Assembly (NCBI GenBank): GCA_014607495.2
Contig: CP053157.1
Location: 4,340,001-4,404,000 of the forward strand
Source of the DNA: Carposina sasakii
Taxonomy: Eukaryota; Arthropoda; Insecta; Lepidoptera; Carposinidae
Reading direction: 5' to 3'
DNA: 64,000 bases
Shown: piece by piece, positions 12,930-23,889 of the stretch
Layout of the letters: each line of letters begins with the position of its first letter
How positions within the stretch are numbered: position 1 is the stretch's first letter
Program-made: the position numbers and the translations under genes
The notes under the pieces: model-generated
Seen by the model: only the letters and a program-made list of their open reading frames with translations
Told to the model about the DNA's origin: nothing
Database searches by the model: none

Positions 12930-13005
12930 AATCGGACGCGCGCACGACAACGTGCTAGGTTCGCGAGTGGACAGCGGCCCGTAATGCCCGAGTTTATACG
13001 TCTTG
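12930..13005 (-). promoter_or_regulatory. Minus-strand TATA promoter
   Basis: Read on the minus strand, TATAAA at 12998-12993 sits in a GC-rich island, the first such island in the window. About 30 bases downstream lies an initiator-like TCCACT. A CpG-rich leader follows, then the splice donor at 12801. Confidence 0.45.
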
Positions 13006-13214
13006 CATGGGGTGTCTGCACTTTCGCCGCAGGTCTGTGGTCAAAAGGGTTGCTAAGCTGCATTCGGCTGGCGGAAGGTCGCGTACACATGGCGGGAAGT
13101 AAGGTGTGTTATGTGGAAATCTAGAGTGCGTAGGCACGCTCTAAGTTTCTGTCATGATTTATTATATTGTAAATCGCTTACTTAGATATTGGTAGGTACA
13201 TTATATACATTATA

Positions 13215-13310
13215 TGCTGTTTTCCTAAAATGGGGTAACCAGAATTTCAGGATCATGCAGGAGATCATCCTACAGCACGTTTAGCATATTGGGGACAGAC
13301 AGGTATACTT
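13215..13310 (+). repeat. Dispersed repeat X fragment
   Basis: TTCCTAAAATGGGGTAACC followed by CAGGATCATGCAGGAGATC and CACGTTTAGCATA. Confidence 0.55.
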
Positions 13311-13547
13311 ATGGTGCAGTAACTTTACTTTTATGTATAATGCTATTAAGATAAATTTATAAGATACTTCTCCATAATGTAATCCGCTGGGATGTGGTTG
13401 ATCGTTTCATCATTAAATATTGTGCTGAGGGATTCAGCTTTGTTTACTGAGATTTGGCTAGTGTATAGCTATCGGGAAGAAAAAATAAAGTTGCCAAAAA
13501 CGTAATTTAAAAGAGATGGTAAAATTCGTCATCCCAGTTAAGGGACC

Positions 13548-13612
13548 CGATAGCTCAGTTGGTTAGAGCGATGCACGGAATGCCAGAGGTCGTGAGTTAA
13601 AACTCGGCTGAT
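13548..13612 (+). repeat. Degenerate tRNA-like SINE head
   Basis: Has an A-box-like TAGCTCAGTTGGTTAGAGCG but a decayed B box (GTGAGTTAAAACTC in place of GGTTCGANTCC). The cloverleaf is not sustained, so a functional tRNA gene is rejected. It shares AGAGGTCGTG with the element at 36480-36636. Confidence 0.5.
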
Positions 13613-14159
13613 TATTTTTTAAATTTCTTATTAATATTTATTTTATGTATTAACTCAATATACCTCACCTCAAATAAATAAAGGATTAACTACACTTTAA
13701 AGTGCGAAATCTAATTAAATAAACTAATAACTTTTTTAAAAACTAAAAACAGTTTCCGCAATTCGACATATTTAAAAATACCATATTTATCTTTACCTAC
13801 ATTTTGTTTTAATTTAAGACTTGGTTAAAAAAGTAAAAATCAATCAACAAGTTAAAATAGACGACATTGAACGGCTATGACAAAGCTGTAAAATAGGAAG
13901 CTCATCATCAATTAAATTCCGTAACCATACATGATATGTAATCAAGGATTCACGGTCACCGCTTCTAAGTTAACGCAGTGCCACCCTGCTTATGAAGTTA
14001 TGTACTCTACCTGGTACCTTCGTAGATGACACACAAAGAATGATACATATAAGTAATTCCTTTCTTTCTTCTAGTCATTTCCACTATAAAGTTATTTAAG
14101 TGCATGGGCCATTAAATACTAAACTTATGAAATAAAATAAATTACAAACGACAACTTAA

Positions 14160-14245
14160 AACCGGTACTGGACCTCCACTCATTCCCGCCATTGCGACTC
14201 CTGTAAACCAGGATCAACAGAGGCGACCAGAGATACAAGTAAAGC
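14160..14245 (-). repeat. Dispersed repeat R, copy 2
   Basis: Reverse copy containing CCAGGATCAACAGAGGCGAC and CCGCCATTGCGACTCCTG. Confidence 0.6.
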
Positions 14246-14454
14246 TTATTAAATCTCGGGAGGACCTAGCCTGTAACTGACTATTAATCTTTAGGTAAAT
14301 ATTTAAACTTATAAAATGACAGTAAGCAAGATCGCTAAGTTGTTGAAGCATTTCCTCTAAAAGAAAGCCTTAAATTCACTTAACATGACCATAGTGACCA
14401 TAGACATGACGTGACGAAAGCAAAGCTATATTGCTGATAAATGACATAGGCCTG

Positions 14455-14560
14455 GGAGAATGCTGGACAGTTCCTTAGCCGACTCTTACCACATGCACGG
14501 AAGAAGATGCAGCTGATGTTTTGTAGTGAAGCGCCTCATCAGCACTGGACAATAAGCGTG
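14455..14560 (+). repeat. Dispersed repeat X, 3' half
   Basis: Contains CTCTTACCACATGCACGG, AGATGCAGCTGATGTTTTG and CCTCATCAGCACTGG. Confidence 0.6.
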
Positions 14561-15794
14561 AAAGTTTTGAAATTTGACGTTTGTTAGTTTTTCACTGTAG
14601 TAGTTTTTCTACTGAACGGATTTTGATGAAACTTATCACTTATGTGGCTCATGCATAATACATTAGTCTATAAAGTTAACACGGACGCAGTCACTGACGG
14701 TCGCTAGTAATTAGATAATAAAAGTATATGCAAAGCTAATAGCTTCATGTGGGAGGTAAGTCCATATCCTATACGGAAATGCTAAGAGGGAGTAGATACA
14801 CCTCCGATCATGAAAATAATAATAATGCACTAATAATGTTTATGTGCCTAAGTTACACAGGAACAGTCAATTACTAGGTACCCTATAAAATGTACTAAAC
14901 CTTAATAATATACCTATACGAGTACGCTATCCTATTCAGGCAAAAATATGGGTAGGGTAAGCAATAGGTAACTCCAAAGTAAGTAAAATTAACTTACTAT
15001 ATGAAACAGTAGGTAAATCACAAGGAGTACTTATTAAAACAAAGCAGGTAAGTAAGTACTTTTTTTTAATAAGTTTACTATCCTTTTCCTTCTCTGTATG
15101 TGCAGATAAAAGTGTTTATACAACCTATAGTACATTAATACAGAGAGCTTTTTTTGGCCGATGTTATTTTGCAACAGACAGGCAAATATTATGTGCTTAC
15201 TTCAGGTCATGATTATAAAGTGAAGAACACTGAAAACTTTTACTGGAAAATTATAATTAAGTAGATACATTTTTTTTTTCAGCAATAAAATAGTGTTACA
15301 ATTGCTAAATAGACTCCTAGCAAGTCACGCGTTAAAAGGAAGTCAAATAATGTAAGAGCATCTTATTCTCATCAAATGTCTAGCAGCCTTTTGAGATTAT
15401 TAATCTTTCTTTCGAAACTCATATTTCTAATTCGGTGTCCTTTTTATGATCAAATACCTGCTTATCTAAATATAAAGAAGGTAGTTTAATATGCTATCGA
15501 AAGCTTATATTATAATGTATGTATTTTAAGTTTTATTTTCGTTGTGTTTTAGGTGAGCTTTCAGTTAACACGAGCGAACATGACACTATACTATAATCAG
15601 ATTTAAAAATATTGGTACCTATCCTATTTTTGTCTTTAGTTTTGGTTTATTTAATATGCTCATTTTATTAGGTTATTCGTAATTAAAGTGTTGTCCATTC
15701 CTGATACCAATGAGACCTTTGACATCTTGTAGACAGTATGGACCAACAGGATGATCCTAATCTCTTAGTAAACAACATAAAAACGCTTATTATT

Positions 15795-16401
15795 GTATAT
15801 GTTAACGGAAATGTATGTAATCCGTCATTGTATACAATTCCTAGAAATGTATGTAATTCCTAAAATCGCACGGAAATGTGTGAAATAAATTATATTAGAC
15901 ATTTCCTAGGAAGTCTATATATTTCCTAAATAGCAATCGGAAATGTAAATAAAACATTTGAGATATCAGCGAGGGGAAGGTATTGTTTCCTCTGATCAGG
16001 CGTTCGCGCTAGTGCCGCGTAAACTGTATACAAAAACGTACTTATCTTTATTTATTTCTATTTACCTTCTTCGGCGGATCCGAATCTGGCAATAAAGGTT
16101 ACAAGAACGATTTCTTCGGTGTTATGTTATTCTCTCTGCGGAAAGTTTAATTATTTGCTTATGGTTCTCATTTTAACAATGTGTTTTATTAAAGAAAGCA
16201 TTATTTTTATACATTTCCTAATATGATATTGGAATTATATACAATTCCTAAGAATATTCACATTTCCCAGGATATCTATGTATTAAATAGTTTGTAGTAG
16301 AAACAATATTTTATACATCTCCTAAATAGCTTCGGAATTGTATACATTTCCTAGGATTTGTATACAATTCCTAAATTTCATACATTTCCGGTAACATATA
16401 C
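15795..16401. mobile_element. 607-bp TIR element rich in AATTCCTA motifs
   Basis: Ends GTATATGTTAACGGAAATGT and (reverse) GTATATGTTACCGGAAATGT form inverted repeats of about 27 bp, with ambiguous TA or TATA flanks. At least eight short copies of a TTCCTA-containing motif (ATACAATTCCTA, ACATTTCCTAGGA) cluster in the two subterminal regions around a less repetitive core. No transposase frame was seen. It lies just upstream of the unrecognised exon at 16497. Confidence 0.7.
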
Positions 16402-16496
16402 ATATAATGAATATACATATTAGTCAATCCCAACAGTTTTATTGGTTTTCAGGCATACCTAAACTAATATCCGATATATTTCTTATTACATTGAAG

Positions 16497-16613
16497 GTCA
16501 ACCATGTGATGGACCGATGGGAATTAGTGTGGCGCTGTCTCCGGCCACTACTACTGTGACCATTTCGAAGTCTATGATCACCAATGCTTCCTTCCGCACT
16601 AAGAAATTACCAG
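16497..16613 (+). CDS. Unrecognised gene, penultimate exon
   Basis: Between an acceptor (CATTGAAG) and a good donor (GTAAGAAA), the only open frame reads xQPCDGPMGISVALSP, then TTTVTISKSMITNASF, then RTKKLP, ending with one base of a codon. Composition is clearly more coding-like than the surroundings. The leftover G joins AT of the next exon as Asp. No family was recognised. Upstream exons were not found; a 600-bp transposon lies immediately 5'. Confidence 0.55.
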
Positions 16614-16906
16614 GTAAGAAAATTCCTAATGGAAATTAATTAAGTATTTAAATCAGTCTGTAATTACGTTTCTGATTACCGAAACGGTAATTAAAACCAT
16701 CTGTCACTAACCTTTAGTTACACAGAAAGTCAAAATTACAATTTATCCTTTCAATTTAAACGAGCAATTCTTGAATATGTAATACATTAATGAAACGCAA
16801 TATCTTAAATACTTTGTGCCAATGGGCCTGAAAGTGATGGATGGCTTTACTTACTGAAGTCAAGTACTTTATAATACAAATAAACGACACGTTAATTTGC
16901 ATACAG

Positions 16907-17139
16907 ATACAGACCAACCCAATGATAATTATTGCTTGCCAAATGAGTGCTTGTTGGCTAGTTCGGAGTATCTATTCAGTAAACAGTATGAAGGTGTCTC
17001 GTACGGACAGGGAGGCCCTAACGTTGATGATGCGCGCTCGAAAGGCTTGGTTGCTATATTTAATGAGTGCTATTGGAAAATGCCCGTGAACACATCATTC
17101 GATTCTAGTTCAATGTCCGATTCGTCCGACAACGACTGA
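16907..17139 (+). CDS. Unrecognised gene, terminal exon with acidic Ser/Asp tail
   Basis: After the acceptor GCATACAG, the frame set by the 16497 exon stays open for 76 codons to TGA. It reads TDQPNDNYCLPNECLLAS, EYLFSKQYEGVSYGQGG, ARSKGLVAIFNECYWKMP and a low-complexity acidic tail SFDSSSMSDSSDND. Cysteines occur in CLPNEC and NECYW. A poly(A) signal follows at 17217. I recognise no domain. The phase match with the previous exon argues that both are real. Confidence 0.6.
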
Positions 17140-17216
17140 AGATGTGACTGCAGTTTGAACGGCTATTTCGAGGTTTTTGACAATAATCAACCACATACAT
17201 AAATAGTGTAAAATAT

Positions 17217-17222
17217 AATAAA
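17217..17222 (+). terminator. Polyadenylation signal of the unrecognised gene
   Basis: AATAAA, 78 bases after the TGA of the 16907-17139 exon. Confidence 0.55.
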
Positions 17223-17289
17223 ATACATATAACAAAAATGAAACGGATCGCTGTCTGTACATGGAAGATATATGAGAAAAAATACTATA

Positions 17290-17440
17290 GGAGACCTTTA
17301 TCAACGCAATAGTACCTTTTGGGACCTATTACAATATATTCCTGAAAACTGCATCGAAATCGGTTCAGCCGTTTCTGAGATTAGCGTACACAAACGCACA
17401 GACAAACAGACAATAATTCCAAAAATCATTGTTTTGGGTA
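17290..17440 (+). repeat. RTE/SINE-like repeat fragment
   Basis: Contains CAATATATTCCTGAAAACTG, ATCGAAATCGGTTCAGCCG and AGCGTACACAAACGCACAG, shared with 25215-25300 and, reversed, with about 33900-34010. Confidence 0.55.
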
Positions 17441-17575
17441 CTGTCATCAATAGTCAATAATAGATATTGATTTGTGTGCTATTGTAGCGACAACGAACGT
17501 CGATGCCAAACGATGTTAAATTGTCTAAACACCCTTTTCAAAATATAGGTGAAATCTAATATAAATATTATGTTC

Positions 17576-17697
17576 GATTCCGACAGTCACAATAAAATTA
17601 GTCCTACCTGTACCTTATCTCTGAGAGAGATAGACCTGACTAAGATTAGGTTAAGGTTTATGTGTGACTGCCAGAATCGACCCTAATATCCAATAAA
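17576..17697. mobile_element. MITE of the GGGTCGATTCCGGC family
   Basis: Inverted arms CGATTCCGACAGTCAC and GTGTGACTGCCAGAATCG with CTAATCTTAGTCAGGTC-type inner modules. The better preserved copy is 42101-42242. Confidence 0.6.
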
Positions 17698-18074
17698 GGT
17701 AGTCTAGATAAAAATCTGATCAAACTTGCACTTGCTCCTTACGCAACATTATCACAAAAGTGCATGCAAAGTTCCCATCCCATGGAGTTATCTTTATGGG
17801 CATTTAACCTGTTTACGAGGTGTATCCTGTTGGAATACTTCCGCTTCTTGTACACTCAGACAGGAATAAATATCTAGCTACGTCAACCTATTTGCATTTA
17901 ATAAATTCATCTTCAAAATCTCTGCTCAAAAAGTTCAAAGATACTATAGCAAATTTATTTCGCCAACTAGTACCAGGACCAGGAAGATGAAGATCTTAAA
18001 TTATAAAAATAACAATGCATAAGTTGTGTGAGCGAAGCGAGCGTGATGCAAGAGCTACCAGATAATTATGCTAG

Positions 18075-18310
18075 AATAGTGGACGCCCGCGTCTTTGTCC
18101 GCGTAGACTGCAGAAAAAACAAAATTTCGAAATTATCCGGGATAAAAATATTTTCCCGGGATAAAAAGTAGTCTATGTGTTAATCCAGGGTGTCAGCTAA
18201 CTCCATACCAAATTTTATTAAAATCGATCCAGTCGTTTTTACGTGAAAGAGTAACAATCATCCATCCATCCATACTCACAAACTTTCGCGTTTATAACAT
18301 TAAGTAAGAT
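18075..18310 (+). repeat. RTE/SINE-like repeat (GTGGACGCCCGCG family)
   Basis: Nearly full module series: GTGGACGCCCGCGTC, TTATCCGGGATAAAAATATT, GTGTTAATCCAGGGTGT and ACAAACTTTCGCGTTT. Confidence 0.65.
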
Positions 18311-19031
18311 TGAAAGAAGTGTTTGACTTATATTAAAAATCCTTAGGCAATTTGTCAAATGTGCGGTGTGATAAAATGCCTGCGACTTATACAAGTAGGT
18401 AAAATAGGCGATAGGTAAAATATTGCACAGCGCCTTGCCGATGTGTTGTTGCAATTAAGATTTGAGACGTACACTAGGCGAACTGAGTATGTAGGGTCTT
18501 TATACTTTATAGGAGTAGCAAAACACAAAAACATAAATTTAAAGTTACTTAAAATGATTTAGGTAGGTAGGCTACTAATTAACTATTATTAATAGGGGTT
18601 GTTTGCTGCTTAGGTTCTAGCTTGTCTTCAACTTTTCAATAGGTACATATAAATAAAAAATTAAGGTTAATCTTAAAGAACCTAACCTTAATGAGTTTTT
18701 GTTAAAATAACAATACCTACCTACTTAAAATTTCTAAAGATATTTAACGCAAAATTGAAAGGAATACCTAGAGTGGGCTAATGGTGTTAAAAATAATTTT
18801 GTCCTAGAAAATAATATTTTTTGTAGGTGACAAATCTGTTTCTAGCAAATTATGATATGAACTGTACTTAAACTAAAAATAAAGAGACAGCGGATGTATC
18901 AGCATAGACTAGCTGGAGTATAACTTCAAGGGCTTTATGATTACTTAGTACAAGCCCACCGACCTACGTTCCTTCTGGCGGCGTAAATTTCTTCTTAATT
19001 TATTTTTTAAAAGAAGCTACACCATCTCTAG

Positions 19032-21089
19032 CAAGGACGGATCCAGCTTTGGCGCCAGGAGGGGGTCACATAGTCGTGGTCAAGTCAAGAACTTATAATT
19101 TAATTTTGATAACAATAGATACAAGTAAAAAGTAGGTATTTTATTAATGTACGTAAGTACTGTACTCAAAAATATTTATTCTATATTGTACACTTGAAAA
19201 ACTTAACTGCAGAAAACAGCCTATGTCTTAATCCAGGGTGTTAGCTAACTCCATACAAAATTTTATTAAAATCGCTCCATCCGTTTGTAGACGTGAAGAA
19301 GTAAGAAACATACACACTCAAAAATTTTCGCCTTTAAAATAGTGTAATAAGTAGTCGCCGGCACTGAATGTGTAAAAAATGTACAAAGAAAATATTATAG
19401 CGCGAGCGTAGCGAGCGCAATATTTTTAGGGTTTTTTTGTACACTGTTGCCATTTATTTCTCGAAAATGCATGCTCTATCGAGAATTTGTGACGATCGCT
19501 AATGCATCATGGTAATGCTGATGCAGGTGAAGCGAACGATAATTATTAGCCATTTTTTACTATTAAAGCTTCGATTATTTCTTTGTAAAAAATATCATTT
19601 TTACTATGATATTTTATTATTCTCACACAAGAATTTTGTGTTAGGCCAGAGGCCCCGTATTATTGTGAGGTAGGTACGGCTGATGCGGCGCAGCCACGTC
19701 CCTAATACATAGAGCAGGATGCGCGGAGTTGGGGGCGGTGAAAAGGGCAGCGCTTCCGGCCCCACCGGGCCACTAGTCTTTGTTTGGCCCATGTATATAT
19801 TCCAATCATTGTAAGAAACTTCGATATCGCGTTCTAGGATTTTGCATTAGATCGTGGTTCTCTCCTTTACCGATAGATGGTTCCGCTACATTACTCCCCT
19901 TCCAAACCGGTGGTCAATATGTCTTCGGCAGCACCCAGCGTGTATTCTCACAAGTATGCATTCAGGGTCAGTGAGTCGACCGGAAAGTGTTGTGACGAGC
20001 GTGCAGGCGAGATGCGTTCTGGTCGGTGAGTCGACTGGGAACGTGTTGCGGCGATGCATTCTGGTCTTTGAGGCGACTGGGAACGTGATGCGGCTGATGT
20101 GTTCTGGTCTGAGTGTGGAATGGGAACATGTTGTTCCGTGGTGCCGATACGTGCGTGCGTTGCTAACAGGTCCAACAAGCTGTCATGGCGGCTTCTTATG
20201 AATCTGCTGGCTACTGTCGTGCTGCTGCTGCTGTCGTGGAGAGGTGATGCTGTTGTGTGATACCTTTGCTGCGGAGTGCTGCGATGATGGTGAAGTTTCT
20301 GAAGACTGAAGGTTGCGTATGTCCAGTTCACAGGGGTCACCAATATGGGGTTGGTGAAAGGGGAAGCGTTTCCGGCCCCACCGGGCCACTAGTCGTTGTT
20401 TGGCCCATGTATATACCAAACATTGTAAGAAACTTCGATATCGCGTTCTAGGATTTTGCATTCGATTGTGGTTCTCTCCTGCATCCGCTACACGGAGCAG
20501 GGCGGCTACATTTGGTCCACCAAATTTTTTTACTATAAAATGGCGTAATTGCAAAATATATCCTTCTATCAAGTTAATCAGATTTCCCCTGACATAAAAA
20601 GTGTCCGGGTTTTATGGATGGCAGCCTTCTGCGGGCGTCACATCTAAGTTTATCCTACTAGAGTGAGCGAACAACTTCGAGAAAAGCAAGAGACGAACTC
20701 ACGTTCCATTTCATGGCGTATGCGTTTGTATCGTATTATACGAAATGATCAAGGATACAATACACTGTCTGATTGATTATACATATTTTGTATTCAATTA
20801 TACGATCTGGCAGCCCTGTGCTAGACGTTACGTAGCCGACGCAAGTGTGGCGCGGTAAAATTCTAATTTTCGATGTGCTCGTTCCCAAACGTTTGCCATC
20901 ATACAAAGTTATTATACTACATATATTAAATTAATTAAATATTAAAGGTATGTAATTACATAAAATCTGTATGGTGACAAAATATATAAATAAAATCATT
21001 ATGTTCAATTAGTCGTCCACCTAAGTCCTGGAACCAGCTCAGGGGGGGGTCATGACCCCCATGACCCCCCCCCCCTGGATCCGCCGTTG
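19032..21089. mobile_element. 2.06-kb hAT-like element with 8-bp duplication ATCTCTAG
   Basis: The left end CAAGGACGGATCCAG and the reversed right end CAACGGCGGATCCAG match at 13 of 15 positions. ATCTCTAG flanks both sides (19024-19031 and 21090-21097). Both subterminal regions carry G-runs followed by TCA (GGAGGGGGTCAC at left, C-runs with TCATGACCCCC at right). An 8-bp duplication fits hAT insertion. No transposase frame is seen. The interior includes a GC-rich block with LTR-like direct repeats (19736-20490). Confidence 0.75.
19736..20600 (-). mobile_element. BEL/Pao-like nonautonomous LTR fragment inside the hAT-like element
   Basis: A roughly 140-bp direct repeat (19736-19876 and 20352-20490) shares GGCCCCACCGGGCCACTAG and CTTCGATATCGCGTTCTAGG. 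On the minus strand the right copy extends back to TGTCAGGGG and is followed by TTGGTGACCCC, which resembles a BEL/Pao LTR start and primer-binding region. The interior (20011-20145) holds three degenerate copies of a 43-bp tandem repeat. The Gln/Ser-rich minus-strand frames here show no retroelement domain. Confidence 0.45.
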
Positions 21090-21204
21090 ATCTCTAGTAT
21101 GCAATGTAGGTATATATGTATGTTTTACTCCGGGAAATGGATTAAATTATATAAATCACGTTTAATAATAGTTACCAACAGAGAATGAATTAGATTTTCC
21201 AAAT

Positions 21205-21434
21205 TTGGACGACTGATTGGTGTAGTAGATAGTGGCCCTGCCTGCGACGCCATTGGTCCTGGGTTCGAATCCCGGTAGGTGCAAACATTGATATGATATA
21301 TATCGATGTTTGTTTCCGAGTCATTGATGTTTCTATAAGTATTTATATACCGTTGCTTAGTACCCACGACACAAGACCTTAGGGATCTTAGTGTGGGACG
21401 AGGTCAATGTGTTGTGAAGTGTGTGAATATTAAA
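21205..21434 (+). mobile_element. tRNA-derived SINE
   Basis: A-box region GGTGTAGTAGATAGTGG, B box GGTTCGAATCC, then a body with CTTAGTACCCACGACACAAG, CTTAGTGTGGGACGAGG and an A-rich tail. This layout is common in Lepidoptera. Confidence 0.75.
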
Positions 21435-21605
21435 AAAAACGAAACAAATGTAATAATCTACTCAAGTATTTAAGTTTTGATAAGACTGATTTCCTATTGC
21501 CGTTAATGTTTAAGTCTGAAACAATTACAGAATCGTTAGAAGATTTCATAGGTATTACTGAATGTAACCACAACTCTCTTGGTCTACCTTTTTACCTACT
21601 TAATC

Positions 21606-22804
21606 TTCTTCTTCAGCCTATTGCAGTCCACTGCTGGACGGAGGCCTCCCCCAGGGCACGTCACAAAGCTACTGCTACAGGGGGGTTTTGCCCATAGTCA
21701 CCATGCTGGGCAGGTGGATTGGTGACCGCCACAGATTACCCCCTAAAGATACCGCATTATTGCTGTTTTGCACTAGACAAAACTCACCAGGTAGGAAGAG
21801 CAGGGGGGGGTACCTTACATCAGTGCTGTGATTGGTTCTTTCAAGGCCAGCAATATCCTATAGTGATGTAAACGAGTCGATTTGCCATGCCGATAAATAT
21901 AACGATGAAAAATATTGTTTGATGAAATATCATAAATATGTATTTACTATGTATAGGTATATCATAAATATAGTAAATACACAAAAAAGTCATGCTTTTT
22001 TTCTACTTACCAATATTTTTTTGTGTTTTAATAAATACTAATATTATAAAGCTTAACTTTGTAAACACTCTAGCTTTATCTATTAGTAAGTATAAGTATA
22101 GATAATGACTTATTTTTTTTATCAGTATAAAACAACAAACGTAACTATGTAAATTTATAATTTTTTGTTAAAAATCATTACTCATATCGATACATTCTAT
22201 TTCTTGAATTCGTCACAACACTAGTTGTCATTGTCAAACACTGGAAGAAACAAAAAGAGATAAACATACTAATTATTATAATGAGAGAAAGGGACTTTTC
22301 CAAAAGACATAAACGGGAGCAGTCATATTTCTGAGCAACATTTTTTTGCCCAATATAACTTGATAATATGTAAAATGTTTCAATTACCGATGAAAAGTTA
22401 TGCCATCTTTCTTATAGCTATTTGTTCTGGAATTCTTCCCGCACCATTTTCGAGAACACGTTGTAATTTTTTTACACTTTTACGCGTAAAAATAATACAA
22501 AAGTAAATTAGAATATACAACGAAATCACGCGCACGCAGATCAAATACTTGGTCGGTACTAGTATGAAGAATTGAAGTTTGCGTTTACATGAGTGCAATT
22601 GCATATACTCGTGGTGCGCAACCGCTGCCTTGTAAGCGGAATCTTTTAGGGGGTAATCTGTGGTGACCGCAGTGTGATTTTCGGACTATGTTGTCAGTAC
22701 GGGAGGCGCTGCTGCCCACCTCCCGGAAACCCTCAATCGCCTCGTACGATACCCATAGGCAGGCAGGGGTGGTACAAACTCTACTCTGCCGACACCCCGC
22801 GGCT
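21606..22804 (-). repeat. LINE 3'-end copy interrupted by a transposon
   Basis: Left part 21606-21729 (CAGCCTATTGCAGTCCACTG to GGATTGGTGACCGC) and right part 22663-22804 (GTGACCGCAGTGTGATTTTC to CTCTGCCGACACCCCGCGG) form one continuous reversed LINE 3' end once the 933-bp element between them is removed. Confidence 0.75.
21730..22662. mobile_element. 933-bp hAT-like element with 8-bp duplication GTGACCGC
   Basis: Perfect 18-bp inverted ends CACAGATTACCCCCTAAA, with similarity continuing past them. GTGACCGC occurs at 21722-21729 and 22663-22670, and other copies of the host LINE have it once. The interior is AT-rich with no transposase frame, so it is nonautonomous. Confidence 0.85.
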
Positions 22805-23243
22805 ACCTATTTAATATTAAGCACTAATTATCCACAACAAAAACCAAGATAAATGAATTACTCAATTCCTGATAAAACACAGTCACTACACTTAACTTGC
22901 CTTCATTAATTTTCATAACAAACAGAATAAAATCCCGTTTCTCGAAATTGGCAAACAATAATAACACACTCGCAGCGAAATTACAAGTAATGTATGGGCG
23001 AGAGTCCGAAATTGTAAGTGGGTCAGCTTCTTTGCATTTACAAAGGAAATTGACAGGTGAAATGCAAAGCATGATTATTTCGGCAAGGATGCACTAGTTT
23101 ACCGAGTTTAGTCGTTGTTTCGAGTTCGAGATAAAATGGTACGAGACAGATTGTAGGTACCTATGAAAGCTTTCCTAGACAGGGAAAATCCCTATATACT
23201 TACGTCTGTGAAAAATAACAAAAAACATTAGTTAATATACAGG

Positions 23244-23404
23244 ACTATACAGGATGTCATAGAGGAATAGGATGTAAACGAAAGGAAAAATAGCCCACTA
23301 CGAGTATTGAGATCTTATACATAAAATTTGAAAGTCATTGTTCTTTTTAGGCAACCGTTATAGCATTTTGCTTAACATACCCCTTCTATTACATCCAGTA
23401 TAAA
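23244..23404. mobile_element. Small TIR element, TACAGGATG type
   Basis: Ends ACTATACAGGATGT and ACATCCAGTATA. Internal AATAGCCCACTACGAG and TAGCATTTTGCTTAACATAC link it to the element at 59443-59706. Confidence 0.5.
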
Positions 23405-23578
23405 ACTTTTTTGTTCCTATATGAATGGATCCAAACGTTGTCAAGTAAACTGTTCAAGCTCCAGTAAATAAATAAGTAAATATTGATATTCAATCATTGT
23501 CATTACGGCAGCACTTTCTACGGAACAAATTATTTTTATTACAACCAGCCACAACGTAAAGCACATTTCTAATTACAG

Positions 23579-23667
23579 AACTGACACCTACCATCTTCTG
23601 GCTTCCATATTCTGAGAAATTGTTGGCAATCAACTGGGCCAATGTATCTCCAAGACTGAACCACTGA
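23579..23667 (+). CDS. Candidate terminal exon, 28 codons
   Basis: After the acceptor TCTAATTACAG, two bases then an open frame read LTPTIFWLPYSEKLLA and INWANVSPRLNH to TGA. Codon use is gene-like. No upstream exon was found that joins without a stop, and no close poly(A) signal is seen. Confidence 0.3.
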
Positions 23668-23889
23668 TGACCTTAGACTACTAATGATTCTAACGCTGGT
23701 ACACTCGAGGAGGTGGGACTTTGTGTCCTTGGTCTAAGGATTTTACTGTTAACGATTGAGGGTAGCACTTGAGTAAGGACTTTTAATCACAGGGTGACAC
23801 AAGTTAGTAGCACTGGTGATACCAATCTACTGTCGCAAGGATTACGGACAATGTGAGTATAACTTCTTAGGTAAGCATACCTGGGAAGT

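Noticed and set aside
13548..13612. Possible tRNA gene
   Set aside because: The A box is good, but the B box and stems are broken. It matches the tRNA-derived repeat family instead.
19854..20572. Overlapping ORFs of 115-131 residues on both strands
   Set aside because: They lie in a GC-rich LTR-like and tandem-repeat block inside a hAT-like element. No transposase or reverse transcriptase motif is visible.
20980..21075. G/C homopolymer runs as a possible quadruplex or regulatory site
   Set aside because: Explained as the subterminal region of the hAT-like element, mirrored at its left end.
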